The notes beneath the pieces are model-generated. The model ran no database searches and was not told the DNA's origin. It saw nothing but the letters and a program-made list of their open reading frames with translations. This document shows positions 11,646-23,242 of a stretch of 64,000 bases of DNA, in pieces. This stretch comes from Simmondsia chinensis. Its lineage: Eukaryota; Streptophyta; Magnoliopsida; Caryophyllales; Simmondsiaceae. The DNA lies in NCBI GenBank assembly GCA_018398585.1, contig JAGTTD010000006.1, positions 5,096,501 through 5,160,500 of the forward strand. The letters run 5' to 3'. Each line of letters starts with the position of its first letter. Position 1 is the stretch's first letter. The position numbers and the translations under genes were made by a program.

Positions 11646-12720
11646 TGTTAAATTTTTAGCATTAGGTGGAGTTATCTACTAGGTCTATATGTTGATCTTT
11701 TCTTTTTCATAATTAGGATGTGTGGTTTTTACTAGACTCATATGTGAAATTCCTAAGACTCCCAATCACGTGTGATTGTTGGGTGATTTTGCAAAACTGC
11801 ACGCTTGGTAATTTTTATTACCAAAATGGCACATGAAAATTTAAACTTATCAAAAACGAAAAAATTTAAAATTATTAAAATAGCATATGACCAGTCAGTG
11901 TGACATGTGGCAGCCATGCCGTGTCAGCAGCGACATTTTGGACATTTTACATTTTTGAAAATTTAATAAAATGAAAAATTAGTTTTTTTAATGCCTACGG
12001 GAAATTTTTACTAAAATATAAAAAGAAAAGTAATTGTCTAAAGTTTTTGTATTTTATTGTATAAATATTATTTTTATGGTGTTAAAAAATTTCCTTTTCA
12101 ATGTAACATATAAATTTCGATATATAACAATAATAAAAACATTAAATTTAATTTTTTTTTAAATTTGATAAATTTATGTAAATTAAATAATAATATCTAT
12201 ATAATACAACATTAATAATTTAGGTAATTATTTTTTGTTTTATATTTTAGTGAAAATTTGCCACGGGTGTAAAAAAAAAAAGGTTAAACTAATTTTCTTT
12301 TTAAAAATTTTTAAAAATATAAAATGACCAAAATGCCCCTATTGATGTGGCATGGCTTCCATGTGGTGCACTGACTGGGCATGCTATTTTGGTAATTTTA
12401 AATTTTTGCGTACTATTTCGGGAATAAAAATTATCAAACGTGCTATTTTGGAAGATCACCCTAATTGTTTTCTTTAATCGCATCTTACACCTTCTTCACT
12501 ATGATTGGGAAGTATATCCAATTGGATCCAACATTCACTAGAGAGGCACTCAGTGCAATAAATTCAAAGACACCCCTCTTTTTGAGGACACGGTACATTA
12601 AAGAAGAGCCTAAAATCATCTGCACGCTTCGATATCTTGTTAAATTTTACTGGGCCTTTAGGCTTGACTTATCAAGTTAGTACACATAAAATCTATGTAT
12701 AAGTCCAAATGCGGTTCCAC
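11646..12720 (-). mobile_element. TRIM family 2, copy B, interrupted by a MULE-like MITE
   Basis: Left LTR remnant at about 11646-11762 and right LTR remnant from 12638 (TGTTAAATTTTACTGGGCC) match the LTRs of the better copy at 30198-31537. The internal segment after the MITE (12470-12637, with AGTGCAATAAATTCAAA and TTTTTGAGGACAC) also matches that copy. The primer site before 12638 is degenerate. The MITE at 11781-12461 is a later insertion. Confidence 0.65.
11781..12461. mobile_element. MULE-like foldback MITE
   Basis: The inverted ends GGGTGATTTTGCAAAACTGC and (reversed) GGGTGATCTTCCAAAATAGC extend into arms of roughly 250-300 bp. Matching inner parts include GGCAGCCATGCCGTGTCAGC on the left and GTGGCATGGCTTCCATG on the right. 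Flanks TGATTGTT and TAATTGTT suggest an 8-9 bp TSD with one change. It is non-coding and sits inside a TRIM. Confidence 0.7.
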
Positions 12721-12759
12721 CTTGCAACATCTAATGACGGAAAAAGTTCATAAGGTAGA

Positions 12760-12863
12760 ATGGATATTTGCCCCTCTTGGCCTTTAATGTTTGATTCGAC
12801 GACTTTCTTTGTCGAGTTGCCTGTATGTACTATGCCTATGCCGATATTTATAGAAAAAAAAAT
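12760..12863 (+). mobile_element. L1 LINE 3' end, tail 4
   Basis: TTGTCGAGTTGCCTGTATG and GCCGATATTTATAG precede a run of nine A. The text matches tail 3 on the minus strand at 11.4 kb. The stem is partly eroded. Confidence 0.55.
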
Positions 12864-12874
12864 AGATTTACATT

Positions 12875-13413
12875 TAGAGATGGCAATGGGGCGAGGCGAG
12901 TAGGGGGTTTTCCATATAAGTATGCGCCACCCAAATTACTCGTGCGCTCGCCCCTTGAGTACAAACCCATACACATACCTGCCCCATTATCCGTGGGTAT
13001 CCATAGGTATTCCTCACCTGCCCTGTACTGCCGTAATATGAGTACAAGACGATTATCTATACTTGCCTATATTAATTATGTAATACTACTCTTAAAAATT
13101 CAAACATATTTGTCTTATAACATTAAAATAATTTAGGTAATTGAATTTGAGCATGTATTTTTTAAATTGAAAGTTAATTAAACGTAAAATGAAGTGGGTA
13201 TGGTGGGTATAAGGCGGGGTGGAGCGGGTATGAAGTAGGGAGGGTATGGAGTAGGGCGGAGCGGGTACAACACTATACTCGGACCTACCCCATACCCGTG
13301 GCAAGTATGGGGTGGGTACACCCAACCTGTACCCACTACCCATCTCACTTATAGCCATACCTAGGATGGGTACCTATAGGTAGTAGGTTTTACCCGCGTC
13401 ATTGCTATCACTA
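12875..13413. mobile_element. hAT-like MITE (TAGRGATGGCAATG ends), copy 1
   Basis: It begins TAGAGATGGCAATGGGGCG and ends with the inverse (GTCATTGCTATCACTA). The 8-bp flanks TTTACATT (12867-12874) and TTTACATC (13414-13421) agree at seven positions, as for hAT. Inside are GC-rich GGGGCGGG/ACCCGCCCC-type tracts. The small frames in it are not genes. A second copy is at 30743-31515. Confidence 0.8.
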
Positions 13414-13529
13414 TTTACATCTTTTCAAGATGCTGAGGCTATTCACTTAATGGTTTCATGCCCTCAGATTTTGCTAAAGAAAAAGAGTGAGGATTCTTAG
13501 AAGGTCCACGAAGGGTGTGAAAGTATAGT

Positions 13530-14262
13530 GTTGGCATTAATCTTTAGAAATAGTTTATGCTAAGTGGATTTACAACCCGGAAGCAACACAATCAAAAAAT
13601 TACAGTGCAATAACAAAAGTAAAACACAGAACAAATAAGAACATCCTATTTTACGTGATTCAGACCCCCAAAAAGATGGTCTTAATTTATGGCTCCCCAT
13701 CACTACAGAAGTAACCGATATTTGCAATATTAATGACCAACTATAACGTAAAGAATGAACTACATACATCAGACCCTTGGCTTCTAAGTCAAAAACCTTA
13801 CAATAACCGAAATCTACAAAGTCTTCTCACCAGAGGTCTTGAACTCCATGCAAGAACAGGAAAGGAAATTAGGATTAGGGTTCGGAGAGCTACAGAGGAA
13901 AAGGGGAAAAATGAAGGGGAGAGAGAGAGAGAAATGAGAAAGAAAATGAAGCAATTGTCTTTTACTTTCTCTTGCTTGCCCCTTTTATACTCCACCTCCT
14001 TGATCCGTGGCTAACCCTTGAAATCCAATCTCAACCATTCATCTGCTTCTCAACGGACGGCTCGAATTTGACAAAAGAAACAGAGTGGCACGTGTTAAAT
14101 GAAGTGGTGAAATGGCAAGGGCAAAGGGTAATAGCACATGCAGGTTAATAAGCGCAATGGGCAGGGCAAAAAGGGACAATGTCCCAAATAACAAGATTTA
14201 AATTTTCAGAACCAAAATGCCGCTAAACTTCTAGTTATTTACCAAATATGCCATTTAAGTTA
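13530..14262 (-). repeat. LTR-like remnant (minus strand)
   Basis: Read on the minus strand there is a TATA-type GTATAAAAGGGGC near 13985, followed by an R/U5-like region with GAATCACGTAAAATAGG. It ends GCCAACA at 13530. TATAG occurs just left of 13530 and again at about 14261, possibly a TSD, but the right terminus is not canonical. No internal region is present. Confidence 0.4.
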
Positions 14263-14350
14263 TAGGAACATTAAACACTGCTTTTTACCTCTTCGCTTAG
14301 CTCAATTTATGGGTTTTATTAGTGAATAGTGAAATTACTTGTTCTCATTT

Positions 14351-14549
14351 TATGGAGAGTGAACAACACCCAGAACTGGATCCGATTCAAATACTATAAC
14401 AAATACGAGAAGCAAATTAAGAAAGAAAAAGAGCAAAAGACGAACACAATGATTTACGTGGAAACCTCTCTTCAATCGAAAGGGAGAAAAACTACGGGCG
14501 GAGATGGAGACTTTTATTGAATGAGAAAATAGTAGAAGAATTACAAATC

Positions 14550-14586
<37 letters not shown>

Positions 14587-14796
14587 TGTACGGCTGCACT
14601 CACTATAGATTTGGATGATTCCATATGTAACCCTAGCTACGTATTTATACACGTGTGAAATTGAATTCCCGATCTATTGGGGCTCTTCCTGGACACGTCA
14701 TGCTTCTGCATACCTTTCCGATCGATCGACTATTCCTCTCGATCGATCGCCGTACCCTTTGCAGCTATACTAAGGAATTTGAGACATATCCTAACA
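14351..14796 (-). repeat. 3' LTR of Copia element 2
   Basis: This 446-bp LTR matches 25024-25468. On the minus strand it holds GATCGATCG palindromes, a TATAAATACG box near 14645 and a pure (CT)n tract (plus strand, 14551-14582). It is more eroded than the other copy (for example TATGGAG for TGTGGAG at its edge). Confidence 0.9.
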
Positions 14797-14847
14797 AATC
14801 TCCACCTTGGCTCAAATTTCTCACAAAAAAAGCCACCCCTCTCGGGG

Positions 14848-17800
14848 TTAATTTAAAGACATAGAAAGCCCAACCACATTTGAGCAATGCTCAAACTTCC
14901 TGCTGGGTAGAACTTTAGTGAACATATCAGTGGGATTATCTGCAGTACCAATCTTCTTCAACTCAACCTTGCCTTCACCAATCAGATCCTGAATAAAATG
15001 ATGCTTGACATCAATAAACTTTGTCCTATCATGATTGGTCATCTGATCCTTGGGTAAGTGAATCGCTAACTGGCTATCACAATAGACACCAACTGTGCCC
15101 TGATCAATACCAAGTTCACTAACCAAACCCTTTAACCAACCAGCTTCCTTGAAAACTTCCGTTACTGCCATATACTCTGCTTCAGTAGTTGACTATGTGG
15201 TAACTGATTATAGACCTGCTCTTCAATTGATAGCACTGTCACCCAAGTAGAACACATATTCTGAAGTAGATATCTTCTTATCGAGGTCTCCACCATAATC
15301 AGAGTCAACATACCCTACCAAACAACATTTACTCCTCCCAAACTCCAAATATACATCAGAAGTGCCATGTAAGTACCGGAGAATCCATTTAACCGCCTCC
15401 AATGCTCTTTACATGGATTTGCCATATATCTGCTCACCTTGCTAACCGCATATGCAATATCTGGATGTGTATATACCATAGCATACATAATACTGCCATC
15501 TGCACTAGAGCAAGGGACTTGTAACATGTACCTAATGTCTTCCTCTGTCTGAGGCGAATCTAATGCCGAAAGTTTGAAATAAGCTACCAAAGGAGTGCTG
15601 ACCGGCTTAGCATCTTTCATATGAAATTTGTCTATAACCTTCTCAATATAATTTTTCTGAGGTAAGTATAACTTTTCATGCTTTTTGGTCCCTCTTGATT
15701 TCCATACCAAGAATCTTCTTGGCTGCTCCTAAATCTTTCGTCTCGAACTCACTTTTCAACATTGTTTTCAATTCATCAACATCAGATATCTCCTTAGCTG
15801 CAATCAATATATCATCAACATATAACAGAAGATAAATGAATGAACCTGAACTTGTTTGGCTGAAATAAACACAGTTGTCATTTTAACTCCTGAAGAACCC
15901 CTGACTGGTTATAAACTGATCAAATCTCTTATACCACTGCCTTGGCGATTGCCTTAGACCATAGAGTGACCTTTTCAACAAATAAACATGATCTTCCTTT
16001 CCTTCAACATCAAAGCCTTCAGGCCGATGTATGTAAATACTGTCTTCTAGCTCACCATGCAAGAATGCAGTTTTCGCATCTAACTACTGAAGCTCTAAAA
16101 CATGCATAGCTACTAAAGCAAGTATAGATCGAATGGCAGTATGTCTAACAACAGGTGAAAAGATATCATGAAAGTCAGTACCGTGTACCTGAATGTAGCC
16201 TTTAGCTACCAATCGAGCCTTGTACCTTGCATCTTCTACTCCAGGAATGCCTGCTTTCTTCTTGAAGACCCATTTCCACCCAATAACTCCCTTTCCTGTT
16301 TGAGGCTTGACAAGTTGCCAAGTCTGGTTCTTCTGCAATGACTTCATTTCTTCGTGCATAGCTATTATCTACTTCTCTGAATCAGATCTAGTCACAGCTT
16401 TTGAATAGTTGGAAGGCTCAATGTCTTCCACTATCTCAGCCATAGAAAGTGCATACGATCATCTCCTCATACCCATATCTTCGAGGCGCTCTAGCTTGTC
16501 TCATCTGTCTACCACTAGCAATAGTATACTACTCCACTTGTTGAGCTGTTTCAGCCTCTTCATTTTCTTCAGTAACTTGTACTGGAGGTGCCTGTATACA
16601 CTTAGTGGGTATAACCTGCTACAGAACAATGTTGTTTAACTGTATCTGATCAACACCTGGCTTCTGCACCTGACTCGTATCACAAATAGCGGAGGGCGGG
16701 TGTGGTGGATGTAGTAGTGAAGATTCATCAAAAGTAACATCCCTACTAGTCAGAAATTTATGAGACTTTGAATCCCATAAACGAAATTCCTTCAAGCCTG
16801 GCGTATAACCAAGAAAAATGCACTTCTTGACTCTGGGCTCTAACTTTCCTTCATTCATATAAACATAAGCAAGACAACTAAAAATTCTTAAATGCGAGTA
16901 ATCAGCAGGGGATCCAGACCATACCACTTCTGGAGTCTTCAACTGAAGTGATGAATAAAGTGATCGGTTCATTAAGTAACACGCCATGTTAACTACCTTT
17001 GCCCAAAATTCTCTCCCTAAATCTGCATTTGACAACATGCAACGAGCCTTCTCAAGTACCGTCCTGTTTAATCTTTCCGCCATTCCATTCTGTTGAGGTC
17101 GACCTGTACAAGTCCTGTGTCTAACAATGCTTTGATTCTCACAAAATTTGGTGAAATCACCCTCAACATATTCAAGGCCATTGTTGGTCCCTCAAAATCT
17201 TGATTTGCTTCCCTGTTTGTTTCTCGAGTAACACCTTCCACTTTTTGAAGATATCATAAACTTTATTTTTCTATTTCAAGAAATAAACCGAAACTTTTCT
17301 TGAGAAATCATTAGTAAACAATAGTAGATACCTAGAACCTCCTTTGGAAGCAACTCTGGATGGTATGAATGAATATAATCTAACGTTCTTTTAGTTTGAT
17401 GCACTGCCTGCTTGAAGCTGACTCTCTTCTGCTTCCCATAAATGCAATGCTCACAGAACTTCATCAGTCCAGTTGACTGACCACACAATAAACCTCTCTT
17501 GCTCAGCTATGTCAGTCCCTTATCACCCATATGACCCAATCTCATGTGCAATAACCTGGTAATATCTGAAGCTGACATAGATGATGTAGAAACAGCTACT
17601 GACCCTGTCACTGTAGAACCCAAAAGTTCATACAAGATTCCTACCCTTTTTCCTTTCATCACAATCAAGACACCCTTACTGATATTCATTACTCCACTTT
17701 TCAGTTGTGTACCTATACCCATGTGACTCAAGAGTACCTCAAGAGATGAGGTTCTTTTTCAAATTTGGGACGTGACGCACGTCACTCAAAGTCCTAATTG

Positions 17801-17960
17801 TACCGTCAAATATCTTAACTCGGATTGTTTCTATACCAGAAACTCTACAAGCTGCATCATTGCCCATTAGAACTACTCCACCCTGAATCGACTTATATGT
17901 GGTGAACCAGTCTCTATTAGGATAGACATGATAAGAACAACCTGAATCCATGATCCATTT
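14848..17960 (-). pseudogene. Copia pol remnant (element 2)
   Basis: Read right to left the pieces are in pol order. Protease (17739-17951) has active-site DSG. The GAG-pre-integrase zinc region is at 17276-17731 and the integrase C-terminal part at 16619-17083 (MAERLNRTVLEKARCML). Reverse transcriptase lies at 15315-16359 (KARLVAKGY, then DIAYAVSKVSRY), and RNase H at 14863-15220 (CDSQLAIHL, KVELKKIGTADNPTDMFTK). Several stops and frameshifts separate the blocks, and the integrase catalytic core is badly damaged. It is not functional. It looks clearly older than the element inserted in it. Confidence 0.9.
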
Positions 17961-18081
17961 ATCTTTGGATCTGGACTGGGATTCGGTAACTAATAGAACA
18001 TCAGCATCACTCTCATCTTCAACTACACTAGCCTCAGCGCGGACATATCATTTCTATTCTAGTCTTTCATGTTATCTTCTT

Positions 18082-19068
18082 TGTTGTAAAATTGGTCCCT
18101 ATATGACTTAACTATGTCAAGAAAATTTAAGTCAAGAAATGTTCAAATATTATAGATTAAAGGGTGTAAATGTCAAGTGGCATAAGTTGTAAATTTTTGG
18201 TAAATATATTTTTGGGTACCCAGCTATTACTGTACATTTAAATAAATCAAGAGGTAAAATGCCATTGCTGCCCCTGACCGTGTGCGTTATTTACTTGCCC
18301 GTGCCACTACCCGCTGCCCGAAGCTTCTCCAGGAAGCTTCCCTGTTTTCAGTTTAAGTTGATGCCACGCGTCAGCCATCCGGGTAAACTGTTTGTGCTTC
18401 TTGTGGGCTTTTATGGACCGTTGATCTGGTTCGTACGAACGGCCGAGATTGAACCTTGGAGCTTTGCCACGGATCGGAGTTCGGTTGCCTATATATACTG
18501 ACCCTTTTAGGGTCTGCCGTACGCTTTTCATTTTGCTCTCCGTTTTTCTCTTCAGCCACCGCCTCTCTTTGGTTTGCTCTGGCGATCTTGAGGCGATCGA
18601 AGGCGATTGAGTATATCCGTGGGTGTTAAGGCTTGATCGTTCAAATCTTGGTAGTTTGGAGCATGTATGAAGCCTTGTAGGCTTCGGTTGTGAGCTTTCT
18701 TTTCCCTTACTCTTTATTTTCGTTCTTCTTTAGGCTTCTGACTTAGAAGCCTTAAGGATCGGTTTTGTATGAAGTTGTATATCGTTGAAGTCTGGTCTGT
18801 AATATTTGAACTCGACTTATAGTGGATAGACTTCCCTAGAAATAGGGAGCCGTGGAGTAGGTCCTTCTTTAAAGGCTGAACCACGTAAATCTCGTTGTTA
18901 TCGCTGTGTTCTTTGTGCATGTGTTCGGTGTTGGATGAATCTTGCTAAACTACAGTTACAGGTTTCTTGAACTAGATCTGAAGTGGTGAATCTTTGTTGT
19001 TATTGTCGTTTTATCAAGAACTAAAGTTGATAAGATTAAACCCTAGGAATACGACCTGAAACTCAACA
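18082..19068 (+). repeat. 5' LTR of Copia element 3
   Basis: It begins TGTTGTAAAATTGG and ends AAACTCAACA. A TATATATA box at about 18490 lies upstream of the start of a probable transcript (TCATTTTGCTCTCCG). The short open frames inside it occur identically in the 3' LTR and are not genes. Confidence 0.95.
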
Positions 19069-19110
19069 AGTGGTATCAGAGCATCAGGTTCTTTACCTTA
19101 AAGAAACATT

Positions 19111-22100
19111 ATGGCGTCTGCTAGGGTTGATATTGAAAGGTTTGACGGTAGGAATGATTTCAACCTATGGAAACTAAAAATGAAAGCAATCCTTATGGCA
19201 CAAGGTGCTGGAACTGCACTTTTGCCCGAAAAGGATCAACCAACTTATCTAACTGAAAAGGAGAAAGTAGAAGTCGAACATAAAGCTTATGCTTCTTTAT
19301 TACTTAGTCTTGATAACTCGGTACTTAATCAGATTCGCTCTGAAAAGACCGTAGCAGATATATGGGCTAAGTTAGAAGAAATCTACAAGTCTGAGTCATT
19401 GTCCAATAGGATATTGTGCATGGAATCCCTTTTCACCTTTAAGGTGAGTGAGACTAAACCCCTAGAGGACTCTATAGATGAGTTCCATAAAATCTGTCAA
19501 GATCTAGAAAATGTTAAAGTTACTGTTGCTGATGAATTGTTGGCTGTATTGTTACTATGTGCCTTACCTAAATATCTTAGGTCCTTTAAAGACACACTAA
19601 GATATGGACGTGACACTGTAGCATTAAAAGACGTAACAAAGGCCCTAAGATCCAAGATCCTAGAACTTAGGAAGGAAGGGAAGTATCCACCAACCAGTAA
19701 CAGTGGGGAAGGGCTGTCAGTCAGGGGTAGGACAAAGACTCGAGACAACCATAACAACCATAACAACCATAACAATCATAACAACCATAACAACTACAAC
19801 AATAAGGAAAGGAGAAGAAGTAAGAGTCGAAACAGATCTAGTTCAAGACCTAGAAGAGATTGTAGTAAAGTAAAGTGTTATGAGTATGGTAAACTAGGCC
19901 ACATTAAAAGATACTGTCCAGATTACCAAAGAAAATTTAACGGCACAACTGACAACACTGAATTTAATGACGGATATGACTCCGCTGAAGTATTAGTAGT
20001 ATCCACAGACCAAACTACACATGAGTGGGTTCTAGACTCAGGGTGTAGCTTCCATATGACTTCAGATAGATCCTTCTTTACTGAATACCGGACTGTAGCA
20101 GGGGGAAAGGTGCTGTTGGGAAATAACCACGGATGCCAAGTAGTTGGGATAGGGTCAGTTAGGGTTAAGGGGTCAAACGGGATTGACTTTACCCTAAAGG
20201 GAGTTAGGCATGTGCCTGAACTTAGAAGGAACCTAATTTCTATAGGACAATTAGACCAGGCTGGTATGACCTTAAAGGCACAACAGGGGGTAATGAAGGT
20301 CCTTAAGGGTTCCCTTGTAATGCTAAGAGGAGAGGTCAAGAACGGTCTATATGTGCTTAGAGGTGACGTAGTTCCTGCTGGCTGCTCTATTGTAGAGAAA
20401 ACTGACCTAACCAACCTTTGGCACAAAAGATTAGGACATGTATCAGAGAGGGGCCTGAATGAGCTGAACAAGAGAGGGCTGTTAGGGGGTGGTTATGTGT
20501 CTAAACCTGATTTCTGTGAGTCATGCATATTTGAAAAACATCATAAACTATCTTTTAAATCTGGAATCCATATAACTAAGTCACCGTTAGACTATATCCA
20601 CTCTGACCTGTGGGGACCAGCAAGGGTACCCACTTTAGGTGGAGCATACTACTTCCTATCTATGGTAGATGATTTCTCTAGGAAGTTTTGGGTTTACCTA
20701 CTTAAAACAAAGGATGAATGTTTTAGTGCCTTTGTTAGGTGGAAGAACCTTATAGAAAATCAAACAGGTAGGAAGATTAAGGTACTTAGAACTGACAATG
20801 GACTTGAATATATAAACACTGAATTTGATAGTTTATGTGCTCAAAATGGTATTAAAAGACACAACACTGTTAGGAAAACTCCTCAACAAAACGGACTAGT
20901 TGAAAGAATGAACCGTACGCTCCTAGACAGGGTAAGATGCATGTTATTTGCATCAGGACTTGGTAAAAACTTTTGGGGGGAGGCTGTAGCTACTGCATGT
21001 TATCTAATTAATCGTACTCCCTCTCTTGCAATTGATTTTAAAACTCCTGAGGAAAAATGGACTGGAAAAACAAGCGACTATTCTATTTTAAAGGTTTTTG
21101 GATGTGCTGCGTATGCACATCAATCTGAAGGAAAACTTGAACCCAGGGCTATAAAAGGTGTTTTTCTAGGCTATCCGGATGGTGTAAAGGGGTATAGGGT
21201 GGGTGTTAGGGATGGAAACAGAACCAAAATCATAATTAGTAGGGATGTAACCTTTAATGAAGAGGAATTCCCTTACTTGGAGAAAATAATGGCTGCCGAT
21301 ACAGCAGCCACTTCCTCCAACCCTAGGAAGTATGATCCTGAACTCTATGAGTTCGAGATCAGCCCACCAGAGCCTATATACCAGGAAAACCAGACCTTAA
21401 ATCCTGAGGAAGAGGTGACTGACAGTGCTGAAGGGAGCACTGAACCTCAAGAAACAATTGAACAAACAGACCTATCAAACTACCAACTAGCTAGAGATAG
21501 GGAGAGGAGAGAAATTAGGGCACCAGTTAGGTTTGGCAGTGCGGATTGTATTGCATTTGCCCTAAATACTGCCCTAGAGTATGTAGAATCAGAACCTCTC
21601 ACTTATACTCAGGCTATTAGTGGGGCTGCCTCTGAACAGTGGCTTAAAGCCATGACAGAGGAAATGGAGAGCCTCAAAAGGAACAAAACTTGGGTTTTGG
21701 TTCCTAAACCAATGGATAGGAAGTTGGTAGGTTCTAAGTGGATTTATAAGGTAAAAGAACCCGATACATCATCTGGACAGCCAAGGTTCAAGGCTCGACT
21801 AGTTGCAAAAGGTTTTTCACAAAAGGAAGGGGTAGACTATAATGAGATTTTTTCTCCCGTTGTAAAGCACACAACCATAAGAATACTTATGGCACTAACT
21901 GCTAAGTTTAGCCTATTTCTGGAACAAATGGATGTTACAACAGCTTTCCTTCATGGTGAGCTGGATGAGGAAATCTTTATGGCCCAACCTGAGGGCTTTA
22001 TTGAACCAAACCATGAAAACCATGTTTGTCTACTTAAGAGGTCTTTATATGGCCTAAAACAATCCCCTAGACAATGGTACAAACGCTTTGACCAATTTAT

Positions 22101-23166
22101 AAGAAGCAGGGGCTTTAGTAGATCAATACATGACACTTGTTTTTATTTTAAACATGCTGATATTGTTGATGCACTGTATTTGCTGATTTATGTGGATGAT
22201 ATGCTGCTGGCCAGTAAATCCATGAATCATATTAATGATTTGAAACTAACGCTTTGTGCTGAGTTCGATATGAAAGATCTAGGAAAGGCCAAGAAGATAC
22301 TTGGTATGGAAATTACCAGGGATCCAGCAGCTGAAACAGTGCACTTATCTCAACAAAGGTATTTGGAAAAGGTATTGGTTAGATTCAACATGTCTGAATG
22401 TAAACCTGTAAAATTGCCCTTAGCAAGTCAGTATAAGTATACAGTTCAACAGTGTCCCACGAATGAGATAGAAAAGAAACAAATGGAAAGAGTCCCATAT
22501 GCGAATGTTATAGGTTCCTTAATGTATGCTATGACTTGCACACGTCCAGACTTAGCTTTCCCATTAAGTGTTTTGTCTAGGTTTATGAGTAACCCCGGAA
22601 AGGAACATTGGGATGGAGTTAAGTGGTTGTTAAGGTACATTAAACAAACCTATAAACTGGGACTTACTTTTGGTCGGACAAAAACCTACCTTAGATTGAT
22701 AGGTTACACCGATTCTGACTTTGGGGGGGACGTAGATAAAAGGAGATCCACTAGTGCTTACATTTACACTTTAAATGGTGGAGCCATTTGTTGGAAGTCT
22801 AAGTTGCAGCCTGTGACTGCGCTGTCAACCACTGAGGCTGAATTTGAGGCCCTCACAGAAGCCATAAAAGAGGCTACCTGGCTGAGAGGCTTACTGTCAG
22901 AAATAAACCTCGATAACGGGCCTCCCGTACTGTTTTCGGACAGTCAATCAGCCCTTGCATTGTGTAAAAACCCCGTGTTTCATGATAGGACTAAGCACTT
23001 AGCTATCAAGAGGAATTTTGTAAACGACATGCTTGAAAGGAACACTGTTGAACTGCGAAAAATCTGTACTGCTGAAAATCCAGTGGATATGGGCACAAAA
23101 AATTTGACTTTGGACAAGTTACTTAAGTGTATTAACTTGGTTCAAAGTAATTGGGACCATGGATGA
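19111..23166 (+). CDS. Copia Gag-Pol polyprotein (1351 aa), element 3
   Basis: This is a single open frame of Tork/Tnt1-like type encoding all proteins of a Copia retrotransposon. Gag occupies about residues 1-250, with an asparagine/histidine HNN repeat at about 214-231. A zinc knuckle spans 256-269, where the second Cys is Tyr (C256-Y-E-Y259, H264, C269). Protease has DSG at 309-311. Integrase has an HHCC region at about 410-465 and catalytic D499, D562 and E598 (35 residues between the last two). Reverse transcriptase has YVDD at 1027-1030. RNase H has D1201, E1242 and D1277. All catalytic residues I can check are present. The ATG lies 28 bp after the primer site. The enzymes could serve the TRIMs nearby. 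The altered zinc knuckle may weaken RNA packaging. Confidence 0.95.
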   Translation: MASARVDIERFDGRNDFNLWKLKMKAILMAQGAGTALLPEKDQPTYLTEKEKVEVEHKAYASLLLSLDNSVLNQIRSEKTVADIWAKLEEIYKSESLSNRILCMESLFTFKVSETKPLEDSIDEFHKICQDLENVKVTVADELLAVLLLCALPKYLRSFKDTLRYGRDTVALKDVTKALRSKILELRKEGKYPPTSNSGEGLSVRGRTKTRDNHNNHNNHNNHNNHNNYNNKERRRSKSRNRSSSRPRRDCSKVKCYEYGKLGHIKRYCPDYQRKFNGTTDNTEFNDGYDSAEVLVVSTDQTTHEWVLDSGCSFHMTSDRSFFTEYRTVAGGKVLLGNNHGCQVVGIGSVRVKGSNGIDFTLKGVRHVPELRRNLISIGQLDQAGMTLKAQQGVMKVLKGSLVMLRGEVKNGLYVLRGDVVPAGCSIVEKTDLTNLWHKRLGHVSERGLNELNKRGLLGGGYVSKPDFCESCIFEKHHKLSFKSGIHITKSPLDYIHSDLWGPARVPTLGGAYYFLSMVDDFSRKFWVYLLKTKDECFSAFVRWKNLIENQTGRKIKVLRTDNGLEYINTEFDSLCAQNGIKRHNTVRKTPQQNGLVERMNRTLLDRVRCMLFASGLGKNFWGEAVATACYLINRTPSLAIDFKTPEEKWTGKTSDYSILKVFGCAAYAHQSEGKLEPRAIKGVFLGYPDGVKGYRVGVRDGNRTKIIISRDVTFNEEEFPYLEKIMAADTAATSSNPRKYDPELYEFEISPPEPIYQENQTLNPEEEVTDSAEGSTEPQETIEQTDLSNYQLARDRERREIRAPVRFGSADCIAFALNTALEYVESEPLTYTQAISGAASEQWLKAMTEEMESLKRNKTWVLVPKPMDRKLVGSKWIYKVKEPDTSSGQPRFKARLVAKGFSQKEGVDYNEIFSPVVKHTTIRILMALTAKFSLFLEQMDVTTAFLHGELDEEIFMAQPEGFIEPNHENHVCLLKRSLYGLKQSPRQWYKRFDQFIRSRGFSRSIHDTCFYFKHADIVDALYLLIYVDDMLLASKSMNHINDLKLTLCAEFDMKDLGKAKKILGMEITRDPAAETVHLSQQRYLEKVLVRFNMSECKPVKLPLASQYKYTVQQCPTNEIEKKQMERVPYANVIGSLMYAMTCTRPDLAFPLSVLSRFMSNPGKEHWDGVKWLLRYIKQTYKLGLTFGRTKTYLRLIGYTDSDFGGDVDKRRSTSAYIYTLNGGAICWKSKLQPVTALSTTEAEFEALTEAIKEATWLRGLLSEINLDNGPPVLFSDSQSALALCKNPVFHDRTKHLAIKRNFVNDMLERNTVELRKICTAENPVDMGTKNLTLDKLLKCINLVQSNWDHG

Positions 23167-23242
23167 CGAACCCAATGTGTTTTTGCTCCTATTACTAGGG
23201 AATGTCCAGTAGTTAACCCATATAGGTACCAAGGTGGAGAAT

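Noticed and set aside
12825..13358. Frames on both strands with PYPYP/GSGYG runs, here and at 31256-31610
   Set aside because: They fall in the GC-rich interior of hAT-like MITEs.
18259..18920. Short frames at 18259-18501, 18307-18531, 18371-18559 and 18714-18920, repeated 5161 bp downstream
   Set aside because: They lie in the LTRs of Copia element 3, and the duplication is that of the LTR itself.
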